This document shows positions 42,022 through 52,506 of a stretch of DNA of 64,000 nt, piece by piece (position 1 is the stretch's first letter; every line of letters begins with the position of its first letter). Origin of the DNA: Denitromonas halophila (lineage in GTDB: Bacteria; Pseudomonadota; Gammaproteobacteria; Burkholderiales; Rhodocyclaceae); contig NZ_VMNK01000006.1 in NCBI RefSeq assembly GCF_007625155.1, forward strand, positions 372,001 through 436,000. The letters are read 5' to 3'. Below the pieces are notes generated by a model. It ran no database searches. It was given only the letters and a program-made list of their open reading frames with translations, and was not told the DNA's origin. Both the position numbers and the translations under genes were made by a program.

Positions 42022-43209
42022 TCAACCCACCTGGCAGGTCAGTCCTTTCAGGTACTCGCCTTCAGGCACCGACAGGCCCACCGGATGATCCGGTGACGCA
42101 CCCAGGCGATGCAGGATGCGGCCGTCCACGCCGGCATCGGAGGCAGCGCCCGCGATGATCTTGTGGAACAACTCGATACCAATCCCGCCCGAACACGAGT
42201 AGGTCATCAGCAAGCCGCCCGGATTAAGCAGGCGGAAGCCATACATATTGATGTCTTTATAGGCACGCGCCGCGCGCTCGGCATGCGCCGCCGAGGGCGC
42301 AAACTTGGGCGGATCGAGAATGATCATGTCGAAACGCTCGCCGGCCTCGCGCAATTCGCGCAGCGCGGCAAACACATCGGCCTCACGCCACTCGGCGCGG
42401 CCGGCATCGAGCTGCGGATTCATTGCCAGATTGGCCGCCGCGGTCACCAGCGCCGGACCGGACGAGTCGATCGACAGCGTCGACGTCGCGCCGCCCGCCA
42501 GCGCCTGCAACGAAAAGCCGCCGGTGTAGCAAAAACAGTTGAGCACCCGCCGCCCGGCCGCCAACTCACCGGTCAGCCGGCGATTGTCGCGCTGGTCGAG
42601 GTAAAAACCGGTCTTGTGGCCACCGACCACATCCACCGCCATGCGCACGCCATTCTCGATGATCGACAGATCGGACGGCAGCTCGCCATACACACAGCCG
42701 GTCACCGGCTCCAGCCCTTCGCGTCCACGCACATCGGAGTCGGAGCGCTCGTACACCGCCGCGCAGCCGGTCGCCTGCACCAGCGCCGCCACAATCGCAT
42801 CGCGCCACTTGTCGGCGCCCGCGCTGGTCAGCTGCATCACCACCACCGGTCCGTAACGATCCACCACCACGCCGGGCAGGCCATCGGACTCACCGTGAAT
42901 CAGCCGCAGTCCGTCCTGTCCCGCCAATGCCGGATGCGTCTGCCGACGCGCCACCGAGGCCGCCACCGCGCGCTTGAAGAAGGCGTGATCCACCGTCTCG
43001 TCGGGATCAAAGGTCCACATCCGCGCCCGAATCTTCGACTCCGGCGACCACGACGCCTTGCCCAGCACCTTGCCGCTATCGGCCAGCACCGTGACCGTAT
43101 CACCCGGCCGGGCACGACCATCGAGCTGCGCCACGGCAGAGTCGTAGATCCAGGGGTGGCGCCGGATCAAGGCGCGATCCTTGCCGGACTTGAGAATGAG
43201 CTGTGCCAT
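42022..43209 (-). CDS. rlmI: 23S rRNA (cytosine-1962-C5)-methyltransferase RlmI type
   Basis: A 395-residue class I methyltransferase with an N-terminal PUA domain (MAQLILKSGKDRALIRRHPWIY). The SAM site is VLNCFCYTGGFSLQAL, and the catalytic stretches are ILDPPKFAPS and TYSCSGGI, the latter with the conserved Cys. RlmI methylates C1962 of 23S rRNA. ATG at 43209 gives the PUA start; the longer ORF runs into the repeat upstream. Confidence 0.9.
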   Translation of the reverse strand: MAQLILKSGKDRALIRRHPWIYDSAVAQLDGRARPGDTVTVLADSGKVLGKASWSPESKIRARMWTFDPDETVDHAFFKRAVAASVARRQTHPALAGQDGLRLIHGESDGLPGVVVDRYGPVVVMQLTSAGADKWRDAIVAALVQATGCAAVYERSDSDVRGREGLEPVTGCVYGELPSDLSIIENGVRMAVDVVGGHKTGFYLDQRDNRRLTGELAAGRRVLNCFCYTGGFSLQALAGGATSTLSIDSSGPALVTAAANLAMNPQLDAGRAEWREADVFAALRELREAGERFDMIILDPPKFAPSAAHAERAARAYKDINMYGFRLLNPGGLLMTYSCSGGIGIELFHKIIAGAASDAGVDGRILHRLGASPDHPVGLSVPEGEYLKGLTCQVG

Positions 43210-43310
43210 GGGTGCGTTGTGAGATTCGAAAGCCTGCGAGTGTACGCGGGGGGAGGACTTGTGACCAGTTGGTCGTTTGGCAACGGCGGTGCGTGCTTCG
43301 TCTGGGCATT

Positions 43311-43530
43311 GGCCGGGTCTCGCCCCGGCGGGCGACTTACTTTCTTGCTTGTGCAAGAAAGGTAAGCAAAGAAGCACACCCCGCTGTCGTGGCCCTTCGG
43401 GCTCCCCTCCCTCCGCAAGCCCGGGGCGGGCAGCTTCGCAAACTCGCCCTGCGGGCTCAAACAGCGAAGCCGCTCTTTCCGCCCCACACTTGCTGCACTC
43501 GGCACGACAGAGGGGAGAAGAGATGCCAGC
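43311..43530 (+). repeat. Large interspersed repeat, copy A
   Basis: The element starts GGCCGGGTCTCGCCCCGGCG, has a hairpin TTTCTTGC-TTGT-GCAAGAAA at 43341-43360, continues with CAAAGAAGCACACCCCGCTGT and later GCAAACTCGCCCTGCGGGCT. Copy B at 43660-43881 has the same blocks in the same order on the opposite strand. The right border is uncertain. It lies upstream of rlmI in a 720-bp stretch without any gene. Confidence 0.7.
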
Positions 43531-43659
43531 CTGAAACAGCGGGGCCACAGCCTCTCTTGAGGCTGGTTTCACCTCACCAATGGCCTACGAAAAACGCTGA
43601 TGACAATTAAAACCCGCCCTACGGGGTGGCGCTTTTACGCACGGGCGATGGCGAAGCCG
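43531..43659. other. Spacer between the two inverted repeat copies
   Basis: This stretch contains a short hairpin-forming segment near 43540-43570 (AGCCTG...CAGCCTCTCTTGAGGCTGG) and a minus-strand GTAG-headed GGCGGGTTTTAA segment at 43608-43622. No gene or RNA was recognised. The small ORFs here are translations of repeat DNA. Confidence 0.4.
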
Positions 43660-43881
43660 AACCCGCGAGCCCCTCCCCTTCTGTGCCGCCGAACGGAGAA
43701 CGTGACCGGCGGGAATTGTCGTGTCGCTTGTCTGAGCCCGCAGGGCGAGTTTGCGACACGACCCGCCGGGCGCGGGCGCAGAGAGGGCACCGGCGAAGCC
43801 GGCGGCACAGCGGGGGCGCTTCTTTGGTGACTTTCTTGTCGCTACAAGAAAGTTACTCGCCCGCCGGGGCGAAACCCGGCC
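43660..43881 (-). repeat. Large interspersed repeat, copy B (inverted)
   Basis: Read on the minus strand from 43881 it begins GGCCGGGTTTCGCCCCGGCG, has the hairpin CTTTCTTGT-AGCG-ACAAGAAAG (43831-43852), then CAAAGAAGC, CCCCGCTGT and GCAAACTCGCCCTGCGGGCT. It is thus a diverged inverted partner of copy A. It ends about 50 bp from the xerC stop. Confidence 0.7.
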
Positions 43882-43929
43882 AACGAATCATCGAAGTAGC
43901 ACTGGCCGGAAAGCGCCCACCGGAAGGCG

Positions 43930-44847
43930 TCAGTCCTTCCCCCGCTTCCGTGCTCTCGGATGCGCCGCGTCATACACCTTGGCCAGGTGCTGAAAATCGA
44001 GATGGGTATACACCTGCGTACTGCGGATGCTGGCATGGCCGAGCATCTCCTGCACCGCGCGCAGGTCGCCACTCGATTGCAGCACATGGCTGGCAAAGCT
44101 GTGGCGGAGCATGTGCGGATGAACATGCGTGCCGTCGCCGTGCACTTTGCCCCAGCGATCAAGCCGGCTGCGCACGGCCGCCTGCGACGGGCGGGTGCCC
44201 TGCCGGGTAACGAACAGGGCTTTTTCGTGGGCCGGGGCGATGTCGGCGCGGACCGCCAGCCAGGCGTCGAGCGCGGCCAAGGCAGCGCGGCCGACCGGCA
44301 CGATGCGCGTCTTGCCGCGCTTGCCGGTCACGGTGACTTCGCCGGCCGCCACATCCACCCCGCGATCCACGTCCAGCGACAACAGCTCGGCCAGCCGCAG
44401 ACCGGCGCTGTAGAGCAGCTCGAACATGGCGTGATCGCGCACTTCCAGCGGGTCGGCGGGCGGCGCATTGAGCAGGCCGACCATGGCGTCGGGGCTGAGG
44501 TTTTTAGGCAAGGTTCGCGGCGCACGCGGCGGACGCACGCCCTCGGCGGGGTTGTCGGCCGCACCGTGATGGCGCACCCGCCAGCGAAAGAAGCCGCGCC
44601 AGGCCGACAGCGCCCGCGCCACCGAGCGCGGCGACAGACCCCCGCCATGCAGGCGGGCGGCGAAGCGCCGGATCTGGGCGGTGGTGATGGCGTCAGGACT
44701 TGCACCGTCGGCTAACGCGACCAGCTTGAGCAGCTCGCGACGGTAACTGGTGAGGGTGTGTGCGCTGGCCCGGCGCTGGCTGGCAAGGTAGCCGAGGTAA
44801 GCGTCGATCAGCGGATCGAAGGGCGAGACGGCGCGCCCCTCGGTCAT
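43930..44847 (-). CDS. xerC: Tyrosine recombinase XerC
   Basis: A 305-residue site-specific recombinase. The N-terminal SAM-like core-binding domain spans ~1-100. Catalytic residues are the first Arg (YSAGLRLAELL), Lys (VTGKRGKTR), HxxR in HPHMLRHSF, His in LGHASI and the nucleophile in TQVYTHLD. With XerD it resolves chromosome dimers at dif. It follows DUF484 by one base in the conserved dapF-DUF484-xerC order. Confidence 0.94.
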   Translation of the reverse strand: MTEGRAVSPFDPLIDAYLGYLASQRRASAHTLTSYRRELLKLVALADGASPDAITTAQIRRFAARLHGGGLSPRSVARALSAWRGFFRWRVRHHGAADNPAEGVRPPRAPRTLPKNLSPDAMVGLLNAPPADPLEVRDHAMFELLYSAGLRLAELLSLDVDRGVDVAAGEVTVTGKRGKTRIVPVGRAALAALDAWLAVRADIAPAHEKALFVTRQGTRPSQAAVRSRLDRWGKVHGDGTHVHPHMLRHSFASHVLQSSGDLRAVQEMLGHASIRSTQVYTHLDFQHLAKVYDAAHPRARKRGKD

Positions 44848-44848
44848 G

Positions 44849-45499
44849 TCAGCCCAGGCGACGCTGAACCGCGGCGCTGACCATCTCGCCGATGCGGCTC
44901 ACATACAAGGTGCCCATTTCGGCATAGAAACGCTCGGGATCTTCGCTGCCCATGGCCAACAGGCCCAGCAGGCGACCGTCCTGCTTGAGCGGCACCAGCG
45001 CGACGGAGCGCACATGCGGCGCGGCTTCGCCAAACCAGTCGGTGATTTCGACATGTGCGGGGCTGCCGCAGAAGGGGCGGCGCATGTCGCCGGCAAAGAA
45101 CCGGATGTCTTCGGAGACCGGCGTGAACTCGGCGGTATCGCGACGCAGCACGCTGTTCCAGATGCGGATGGCCACATGCGGCACCGAAAAGTCTTCGCGC
45201 AGATGGCTGAACACCGCATCGCGCACGCCTTCGAAGCTGTCGGCGTCGAGCAGGGCAAGCACCATGCGGTGCACTTTTTCACTGATTTCGTCGTTTTCTT
45301 CGCCGAAGCGGATCAGTTCGGTGAGTTTGACTTCAAGTTGGCGGATTTTTTCGCGCAGGGCATGCAGTTGCCGCTCGGCCAGCGAAATCGCCTGCCCGTT
45401 ATGCGGATGCGCCACGGTGAGGGAATCGAGCAGTTCCCCGTTCTGTTCGAAGAAATCGGGGTTGTCCTTGAGAAACTGGACGATGTCATCGGTCTTCAT
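44849..45499 (-). CDS. DUF484 family protein (GAF-like)
   Basis: A 216-residue protein with the DUF484 opening (DIVQFLKDNPDFFEQNGELLDSL), a coiled coil (RQLHALREKIRQLEVKLTELI) and a GAF-like C-terminal domain. Function is unknown. The family is nearly always encoded between dapF and xerC, as here; it begins 34 bases after dapF. Confidence 0.9.
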   Translation of the reverse strand: MKTDDIVQFLKDNPDFFEQNGELLDSLTVAHPHNGQAISLAERQLHALREKIRQLEVKLTELIRFGEENDEISEKVHRMVLALLDADSFEGVRDAVFSHLREDFSVPHVAIRIWNSVLRRDTAEFTPVSEDIRFFAGDMRRPFCGSPAHVEITDWFGEAAPHVRSVALVPLKQDGRLLGLLAMGSEDPERFYAEMGTLYVSRIGEMVSAAVQRRLG

Positions 45500-45533
45500 C
45501 TACGCATGTCTCCTCGCGCCTGTCGCGACGCTG

Positions 45534-46367
45534 TTAGTCCAGTTCAATCTCGGCCTCGAATACCGTTACCGCCGGCCCGGTCATCAGCACGGGCGTACCC
45601 GGCCCATCCCAGGCAATGCTCAATGCGCCGCCGCGCGTCTCCACCTGCACCGGGCTGACCAGCAACTCGCGCAAAATACCGGCCACCACGGCCGCGCAGG
45701 CGCCAGTGCCGCAGGCCAGGGTTTCGCCCGCACCACGCTCCCACACCCGCAAGCGGATATGGTGCTCGTCCACCACCTGCATGAATCCGGCATTGACCCG
45801 CGCCGGAAAGCGCGCATGCGTTTCGATGGACGGCCCCTGCGTGGTCACCAGGGCAGCATCGACATCAGCCACCACCTGCACGGCATGCGGGTTGCCCATG
45901 CTGACGGCGGTGATCAGGACGCGCACATCACCCAGCGACAAGGGCTGGACAACCGCATCGCTGTCGGAATCAAAGGGGACATCGTCGGGATCGAGTCGCG
46001 GCTCGCCCATATCGACCGTCACCTGCCCGTCCGCCTCAAGGCGCGGTTCGATCAGGCCGGATTGGGTTTCGACCCGGATGTGGGTTTTGTCGGTCAGGCC
46101 GCGATCATGCACAAAGCGCACGAAGCAGCGCGCGCCATTGCCGCACTGCTCGACCTCGCCACCATCGGCATTAAAGATGCGGTAACGGAAATCAACGCCG
46201 GGCTGGGTCGGGGCTTCGACCACCAGCAGTTGATCGCAACCAACGCCAAAGTGGCGATCCGCCAGAAAGCGGACCCGCTCAGGAGTCAGGTCAATAGGCG
46301 CACGCGTGGCGTCGAGCACGACGAAGTCGTTGCCCAGCCCGTGCATCTTGGTAAAGCGCAGTCGCAT
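45534..46367 (-). CDS. dapF: Diaminopimelate epimerase
   Basis: A 277-residue epimerase with the two catalytic cysteines in NGARCFVRF-type context ([13 protein letters not shown]) and in [14 protein letters not shown]. It interconverts LL- and meso-diaminopimelate for lysine and peptidoglycan synthesis. It begins [15 protein letters not shown], the standard family N terminus, and heads the dapF-DUF484-xerC operon. Confidence 0.96.
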   Translation of the reverse strand: MRLRFTKMHGLGNDFVVLDATRAPIDLTPERVRFLADRHFGVGCDQLLVVEAPTQPGVDFRYRIFNADGGEVEQCGNGARCFVRFVHDRGLTDKTHIRVETQSGLIEPRLEADGQVTVDMGEPRLDPDDVPFDSDSDAVVQPLSLGDVRVLITAVSMGNPHAVQVVADVDAALVTTQGPSIETHARFPARVNAGFMQVVDEHHIRLRVWERGAGETLACGTGACAAVVAGILRELLVSPVQVETRGGALSIAWDGPGTPVLMTGPAVTVFEAEIELD

Positions 46368-46451
46368 TGCCGCATCCCGCCATGTCTACTGGGATGGCAT
46401 TGTCCCGCAGCGGCGCGGGCGCGTCCACTTCGCACACGCCCCTCTGATGCC

Positions 46452-46910
46452 TCAAATCGGCAAGGCGGTGTCGTGCTTGACTTCGCGCAGCGCAACAACC
46501 GAACGCACCGTCGCCACTTCGGGCAGTTTGAGCAAAAAACTGTGCATGAACATGGCGTAGCTCTCGACGTCCGGCAGGAAGACCTTGAGCATGTAATCGC
46601 TATCGCCCGACAAGGCATAGCACTCGACAATCTCGCGGCGCGAGTGGATGTGCCGCTCGACCTGATCGGTCACCCGCGCGTCGTGCGTCTTGAGCTGCAA
46701 ATTGACCAGCACACAGGTACCCAGGCCGAGTTTACGACGATCAAGCACCGCCACGTAGCGCTTGATCAGGCCGGAGGTTTCCAGGTCGCGCACCCGCCGC
46801 CAGCATGGTGACACCGACAAGCCGACGCGATCCGCCAACTCCTGGTTGCTGACACGTGCATTGAGTTGCAGCTCGCTGAGCAACTGTCGCTGAACACGAT
46901 CGATCTTCAT
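46452..46910 (-). CDS. Lrp/AsnC family transcriptional regulator
   Basis: A 152-residue regulator with N-terminal winged HTH (DRVQRQLLSELQLNARVSNQELADRVGLS) and a C-terminal RAM/ACT-like domain (VECYALSGDSDYMLKVFLPD). ATG at 46910 gives the normal family start; the upstream in-frame ATG adds 15 residues. It is divergent from the TyrR-type gene, with a shared 270-bp region that contains TyrR boxes, so the two may be cross-controlled (inference). Confidence 0.9.
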   Translation of the reverse strand: MKIDRVQRQLLSELQLNARVSNQELADRVGLSVSPCWRRVRDLETSGLIKRYVAVLDRRKLGLGTCVLVNLQLKTHDARVTDQVERHIHSRREIVECYALSGDSDYMLKVFLPDVESYAMFMHSFLLKLPEVATVRSVVALREVKHDTALPI

Positions 46911-47047
46911 GACGGGGGTCTCCTCCCTGCGATCCGGTGATGTCCGGCTTGGCAAGAGCAGATCCTATGCAAGCGTCGTGCCACACGCAAAAATCCGCGA
47001 CTTTATTGGCTTGCAGAGGAATCAACTGATCGTCTGCGCGCGGCAAT

Positions 47048-47065
47048 CGTAAACAATTATTTACA
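47048..47065 (+). promoter_or_regulatory. Strong TyrR box
   Basis: CGTAAA at 47048-47053 and TTTACA at 47060-47065, six bases apart, match the TyrR consensus TGTAAA-N6-TTTACA with one mismatch. It sits between the divergent Lrp and TyrR-type genes. Confidence 0.7.
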
Positions 47066-47119
47066 CCGGCCTGTCTTTTATCGCCGGCAAGCGTCGAACT
47101 TGCGCGCTGAATCAAGCGC

Positions 47120-47166
47120 TTGCGCCAGCCGTAAACAAATCGATACACTGTAGCCCTTCGTTTACA
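47120..47166 (+). promoter_or_regulatory. Promoter of the TyrR-type gene with two adjacent weak TyrR boxes
   Basis: TTGCGC (47120-47125) and TACACT (47144-47149), 18 bp apart, form a plausible promoter. CGTAAA-N6-GATACA at 47130-47147 overlaps the -10, and TGTAGC-N6-TTTACA at 47149-47166 covers the start site. Two tandem boxes over a promoter suggest autorepression by the gene product (inference). Confidence 0.55.
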
Positions 47167-47180
47167 CCGCGAACCCGAGC

Positions 47181-48734
<1,554 letters not shown>

Positions 48735-48735
48735 G

Positions 48736-48981
48736 ATGACCGAAGCGCGCCCAAAATCACCCCCCGTGCTCGCGTCGCTGATGATCGCGATCGGCGCCTT
48801 GTGCACCATCTTTGGATTAGCGCTGACGGCCGGTCTGGGCGCCGACTGGCATCCGCTGCTGGCCACAGACGGCGCCGGCATCGTCATGCTCGTATCGGGC
48901 ATTGCGCTGGCGGGCAGCGGCGCCTTCCCGCTGGTATTCGCGCGGCTGGCCGCGCGCGACGACACGCCTCAGAAGTTGTGA
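48736..48981 (+). CDS. Small membrane protein, unknown
   Basis: An 81-residue protein with two membrane helices (~12-33 and ~44-70) and short polar ends. ATG at 48736 is one base after the tyrR stop, so it is probably co-transcribed. No family recognised. Confidence 0.55.
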   Translation: MTEARPKSPPVLASLMIAIGALCTIFGLALTAGLGADWHPLLATDGAGIVMLVSGIALAGSGAFPLVFARLAARDDTPQKL

Positions 48982-49112
48982 AGAAATCGTAGCGAGCGCC
49001 GGCAGGTCGGGGGCGGCCGGCGCGCGGCAAGCGGAATGAGCTCAATACCATGAGCATTGCGAGCACCGCCCAAGCCGGAGATGCCAAACCCCGTCGATTT
49101 ATTCACAATTTC

Positions 49113-49985
49113 TCAATAGAAGCGCCGCTCGCCCTCGGGCCGGGTCTTGAAACGGCGATGCACCCAGTAGTACTGCTCGGGGGCCTCGCGCACCATGCGT
49201 TCGATCTCGGCGTTCATATGCGCCACATCGGCGGCAACATCGCCCGTCGGGTAGTCGGCCCAGGGTTCGCCCAGCGTCACTTCATAACCCGCGCCGCCCG
49301 GCAGCATGCGGGTCTGGCAAGGCACCACCGCCGCACCGGCCATGCGGGCAAAGCGCGGCAGGCCGGTGATGGTGGCGGTCTGAATGCCGAAGAAGGGAAC
49401 GAAGATCGACTCCTTGCGCCCGTGATCCATGTCCGGCAGGTAGTAAAACGGCCGCCCCGCCTTCATCGCCCGCACCGTGCTGCGGATGCTCTCATCGCGC
49501 GGCAGCAGGTGCTGGTCACCGAAACGGCTGCGGCCGTGATGGAGCCAGCGGTCGATCACCTTGTCGCGCTGGCGCGCGTAGATGCTGACGATATCGAAGG
49601 CCATGGTCACCCGCGTGCCGCCCATGTCGAGACCGACGAAGTGCGGCGCCATGAGAATCACCGGCGTGCCGGCATCGAGCAAGGCCTGCACCCGCTCCAC
49701 TCCCGAGATGCGGATGATGCGCTCCAGCCGCTCGCGCGGCGCCCACCACAGCAAGCCGCGCTCAAACAGACTGCGCCCCAGCAAACGGAAGTGCCGGCGG
49801 GCGACCTGCTGGCATTCGCCCTCCGACCACTCGGGGAAGCAATGCCGCAGATTGGTCAGCACCACCTTGCGACGCGCACTCACCACCCGATAGAGCAGCA
49901 GCCCCAGTGCCTCGCCCAGCGGCGCCAGCACCGCCAGCGGCAACCAGTGCAGCAGCCACAGCAAGGCGACCAGCAGACGGCTCAC
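49113..49985 (-). CDS. LpxL/HtrB-type lysophospholipid (lipid A) acyltransferase
   Basis: A 290-residue inner-membrane acyltransferase. An N-terminal helix (residues 3-23) is followed by the H(x4)D/E site: His in APHFVGLDMGG with the Asp. Further conserved parts are FYYLPDMDHG and YYWVHRRFKTRP. Family members add a secondary acyl chain to lipid A. It is downstream of a second, related gene (50127), and both diverge from metK. Confidence 0.85.
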   Translation of the reverse strand: MSRLLVALLWLLHWLPLAVLAPLGEALGLLLYRVVSARRKVVLTNLRHCFPEWSEGECQQVARRHFRLLGRSLFERGLLWWAPRERLERIIRISGVERVQALLDAGTPVILMAPHFVGLDMGGTRVTMAFDIVSIYARQRDKVIDRWLHHGRSRFGDQHLLPRDESIRSTVRAMKAGRPFYYLPDMDHGRKESIFVPFFGIQTATITGLPRFARMAGAAVVPCQTRMLPGGAGYEVTLGEPWADYPTGDVAADVAHMNAEIERMVREAPEQYYWVHRRFKTRPEGERRFY

Positions 49986-50126
49986 TGGACGGCCCGCCTG
50001 TCGCAGACGTGCAATCGTTGCAAAGGCCGCTGTGCGGTCGTGCTCATGGGACGCCCCTCCAGTCGCTATCGCGACGTCCTCCCCGCGGGAAGATCGCGCG
50101 CCCTTCGGGCGGCCGTGCGGCCGCGC

Positions 50127-50987
50127 TCATGCCTCCCCCTCCGGCGGTGCCACCTTCGACGGCCGCTTGTAGCGGTGATAACCCCACAGATACTGGGTCG
50201 GGCAGGCGCGGATCATCGCCTCCATCTGTCGGTTGATCGCCGCCACCCGGGCGGCGGTGTCGCCCTCAACAGGCTCGGTCGGCGCCTGAAAGCGAATATG
50301 GTAGCCCCGCCCGCCGGGCAGTCGCTCGGCCCAGCAGCAGATCACCTGCACACCTTTGACTTCACTGAGCCGCGCGGCCAGCGTCATGGTCCACGCCGGG
50401 CGATCAAAAAACGGCGCCCACATGCCCTCGCCCACATCGGGCGTCTGGTCGGGCAGCATGCCGATCGCCTCGCCGCTGCGCAGCGCCTTGATCAGCTTGC
50501 GTACGCCGCTCAACTCGGCGGGCGCGATGCTCATGCCGCCGCGCTGACGACCGGACGTGATCAGCGGCATCAGTTCAGCAAAATTGGGGGGGCGGTAGAG
50601 TACGGTGATCTTGCCGCGCGACGCGTAGTACTGGGCCGTGACCTCGAACCCCCCCAGGTGCGGCACCAGAAACAGCATGCCCGCCCCCTCGGCCTTGGCC
50701 GCCTCGACCACGTCCCAACCCGTCACCTGCACCACCTTGGCCACCACCTCGGCATGCGGGCGCAGCAAGATCCACGGCAATTCCAGCGCCTGCTTGCCCG
50801 ACTCGGCAATCACGCTGGCGCGCAGACGATTCGCCGCCGGCCCCATTGCCTGCGCCAGATTGCCCTTCAGGCGTGCCCGGTACTTGGGCGACAGCGCATA
50901 GGTCAGCCACCCGACCAGCGCACCGAGACGATGCACGAACGAGAGCGGCAGGGCAGCAAGAAGGCGGAACAAAACCTGAGCGGGCAC
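50127..50987 (-). CDS. LpxL/HtrB-type acyltransferase, second copy
   Basis: A 286-residue protein with the same architecture: N-terminal helix, acyltransferase His/Glu pair in [25 protein letters not shown], and [12 protein letters not shown] near the end. The two genes are paralogues with different acyl-chain or lipid A position preference expected (family knowledge). The metK promoter is 70 bp upstream in the opposite direction. Confidence 0.85.
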   Translation of the reverse strand: MPAQVLFRLLAALPLSFVHRLGALVGWLTYALSPKYRARLKGNLAQAMGPAANRLRASVIAESGKQALELPWILLRPHAEVVAKVVQVTGWDVVEAAKAEGAGMLFLVPHLGGFEVTAQYYASRGKITVLYRPPNFAELMPLITSGRQRGGMSIAPAELSGVRKLIKALRSGEAIGMLPDQTPDVGEGMWAPFFDRPAWTMTLAARLSEVKGVQVICCWAERLPGGRGYHIRFQAPTEPVEGDTAARVAAINRQMEAMIRACPTQYLWGYHRYKRPSKVAPPEGEA

Positions 50988-51040
50988 GAGCGCGTTTATA
51001 ACCGATTCCGCCGTTCAGCGGGCGCACCCGTGCAGCGATT

Positions 51041-51068
51041 TTGCATGCGCTGCAAGTTGTCCTATAAT
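51041..51068 (+). promoter_or_regulatory. metK promoter
   Basis: TTGCAT (51041-51046) and a perfect TATAAT (51063-51068), spaced 16 bp, form a strong sigma-70-type promoter. The predicted start near 51075 gives a leader of ~145 nt before metK. The left arm of a 12-bp inverted repeat lies in the spacer. Confidence 0.75.
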
Positions 51069-51102
51069 CCGCGGCTACCGCCGAGTTAAAGACAACTTGC
51101 AG
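51050..51102 (+). repeat. 12-bp perfect inverted repeat flanking the metK start site
   Basis: CTGCAAGTTGTC at 51050-51061 and GACAACTTGCAG at 51091-51102 are exact inverses, 29 bp apart. The left arm ends one base before the -10, so this is more likely DNA-level (two operator half-sites) than an RNA stem. Confidence 0.55.
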
Positions 51103-51155
51103 GGCGGCAGGCTGCTTCGGCGGCCAAATACTGCTAAAGCGTCGCCGCTCGACAG

Positions 51156-51199
51156 AAATCCCCGGAGCTGGCCTCGCCAGCGATGTTCGGGGATTTTTT
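51156..51199 (+). terminator. Intrinsic terminator in the metK leader (candidate attenuator)
   Basis: AAATCCCCG (51156-51164) pairs with CGGGGATTT (51188-51196); an inner stem GCTGG/CCAGC (51167-51171/51177-51181) extends it, and the T-run spans 51194-51199. It ends only 20 bases before the metK start codon, inside its leader. A small hairpin with a TTCG loop, GGCTGC/GCGGCC, is at 51110-51125. Confidence 0.75.
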
Positions 51200-51219
51200 G
51201 TTTTTGGAGCTGCTCACTC

Positions 51220-52386
51220 ATGGCTAATGCCTTCCTGTTTACTTCGGAATCCGTGTCCGAAGGCCATCCCGACAAAGTCGCCGACCAGGTCTCGGACGCG
51301 ATCCTCGACGCCATCCTGACCGACGACCCGAACGGCCGCGTGGCCTGCGAGACGCTGGTGTCCACCGGTCTGGTCGTCATCTCGGGCGAGATCACCACCA
51401 GCACCCACATCAACTACCGCGAAGTTGCGCAGGACACCATCCGCCGCATCGGTTACGACGACTCGTCCTCGGGCTTCGACTACAAGTCCTGCGCCATCCT
51501 CACCGCCATCAACCGCCAGTCGGCCGACATTGCCCAGGGCGTGAATGAAGGCGAAGGCCTGGATCTCGACCAGGGCGCCGGCGACCAGGGCCTGATGTTT
51601 GGCTACGCCTGCAACGAAACCCCCTCGCTGATGCCGCTGCCGATCTACTACGCGCACCGCGTCATGCAGCGCCAGGCCGAGCTGCGCAAGGACGGCCGCC
51701 TGCCGTGGCTGCGCCCCGACGCCAAGTGCCAGCTCACCGTCAAGTACGTGGACGGCAAGCCGGTGGGCATCGACACCGTGGTGGTATCCACCCAGCACCA
51801 CCCGGACATCTCCCACGCCCAGCTCTCCGAAGCCGTGATCGAAGAGATCATCAAGCCGGTGCTGCCGAGCGAGATGGTCGGTGACAAAGTGCGCTACCTG
51901 ATCAACCCCACCGGCCGCTTCGTGGTTGGCGGCCCGCACGGCGACTGCGGCCTGACCGGTCGCAAGATCATCGTCGACACCTACGGTGGCGCAGCCCACC
52001 ACGGTGGTGGCGCGTTCTCCGGCAAGGACCCGTCCAAGGTTGACCGCTCGGCCGCCTACGCCGGCCGTTACGTGGCCAAAAATATCGTCGCCGCCGGCCT
52101 GGCCGACAAGTGCGAGGTGCAGATCGCCTACGCCATCGGCGTGGCCCAGCCGGTGTCGCTGATGGTCAACACCTTCGGCACCGGCAAGATCGAGGAAGAC
52201 CACATCGAAGCCCTGGTGCGCCGCCACTTCGACTTGCGTCCGAAAGGCATCATCCAGACGCTCAACCTGCTGCGCCCGATCTACGGCAAGACGGCTGCCT
52301 ACGGCCACTTCGGCCGCGACGAGCCCGAGTTCACCTGGGAAGCCACCGACAAGGCCGCCCAGCTGCGCGCCGACGCCGGCCTGTAA
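51220..52386 (+). CDS. metK: S-adenosylmethionine synthetase
   Basis: A 388-residue enzyme making SAM from methionine and ATP. The signature regions are [65 protein letters not shown] and [23 protein letters not shown] precedes the ATG by ten bases. A leader with a terminator separates promoter and gene, suggesting premature termination as a control. A perfect terminator follows. Confidence 0.97.
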   Translation: MANAFLFTSESVSEGHPDKVADQVSDAILDAILTDDPNGRVACETLVSTGLVVISGEITTSTHINYREVAQDTIRRIGYDDSSSGFDYKSCAILTAINRQSADIAQGVNEGEGLDLDQGAGDQGLMFGYACNETPSLMPLPIYYAHRVMQRQAELRKDGRLPWLRPDAKCQLTVKYVDGKPVGIDTVVVSTQHHPDISHAQLSEAVIEEIIKPVLPSEMVGDKVRYLINPTGRFVVGGPHGDCGLTGRKIIVDTYGGAAHHGGGAFSGKDPSKVDRSAAYAGRYVAKNIVAAGLADKCEVQIAYAIGVAQPVSLMVNTFGTGKIEEDHIEALVRRHFDLRPKGIIQTLNLLRPIYGKTAAYGHFGRDEPEFTWEATDKAAQLRADAGL

Positions 52387-52402
52387 GCGACTTACCCGCA
52401 TC

Positions 52403-52437
52403 ACGAAAAACCCCGTCCGTGTGGCGGGGTTTTTCGT
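52403..52437 (+). terminator. metK terminator (bidirectional form)
   Basis: ACGAAAAACCCCG and CGGGGTTTTTCGT form a perfect 13-bp stem around a nine-base loop. The A- and T-rich ends make it active in both directions in principle. It starts 17 bases after the metK stop. Confidence 0.9.
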
Positions 52438-52506
52438 TGACTGGCCCGGCTTGCCCCGCACAATGCGTTCCGGGTCAAACCACAGACTTTGGGCGACAAT
52501 GCCGAC

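Noticed and set aside
43265-43830. Small ORFs in the rlmI-xerC gap
   Set aside because: They are translations of the two inverted repeat copies, with Arg/Pro/Ser-rich composition and no start signals.
51075-51219. Known SAM or SAH riboswitch upstream of metK
   Set aside because: No consensus of SAM-I, SAM-II, SAM-IV, SAM/SAH or SAH classes could be matched by eye; recorded only as a terminator-bearing leader.
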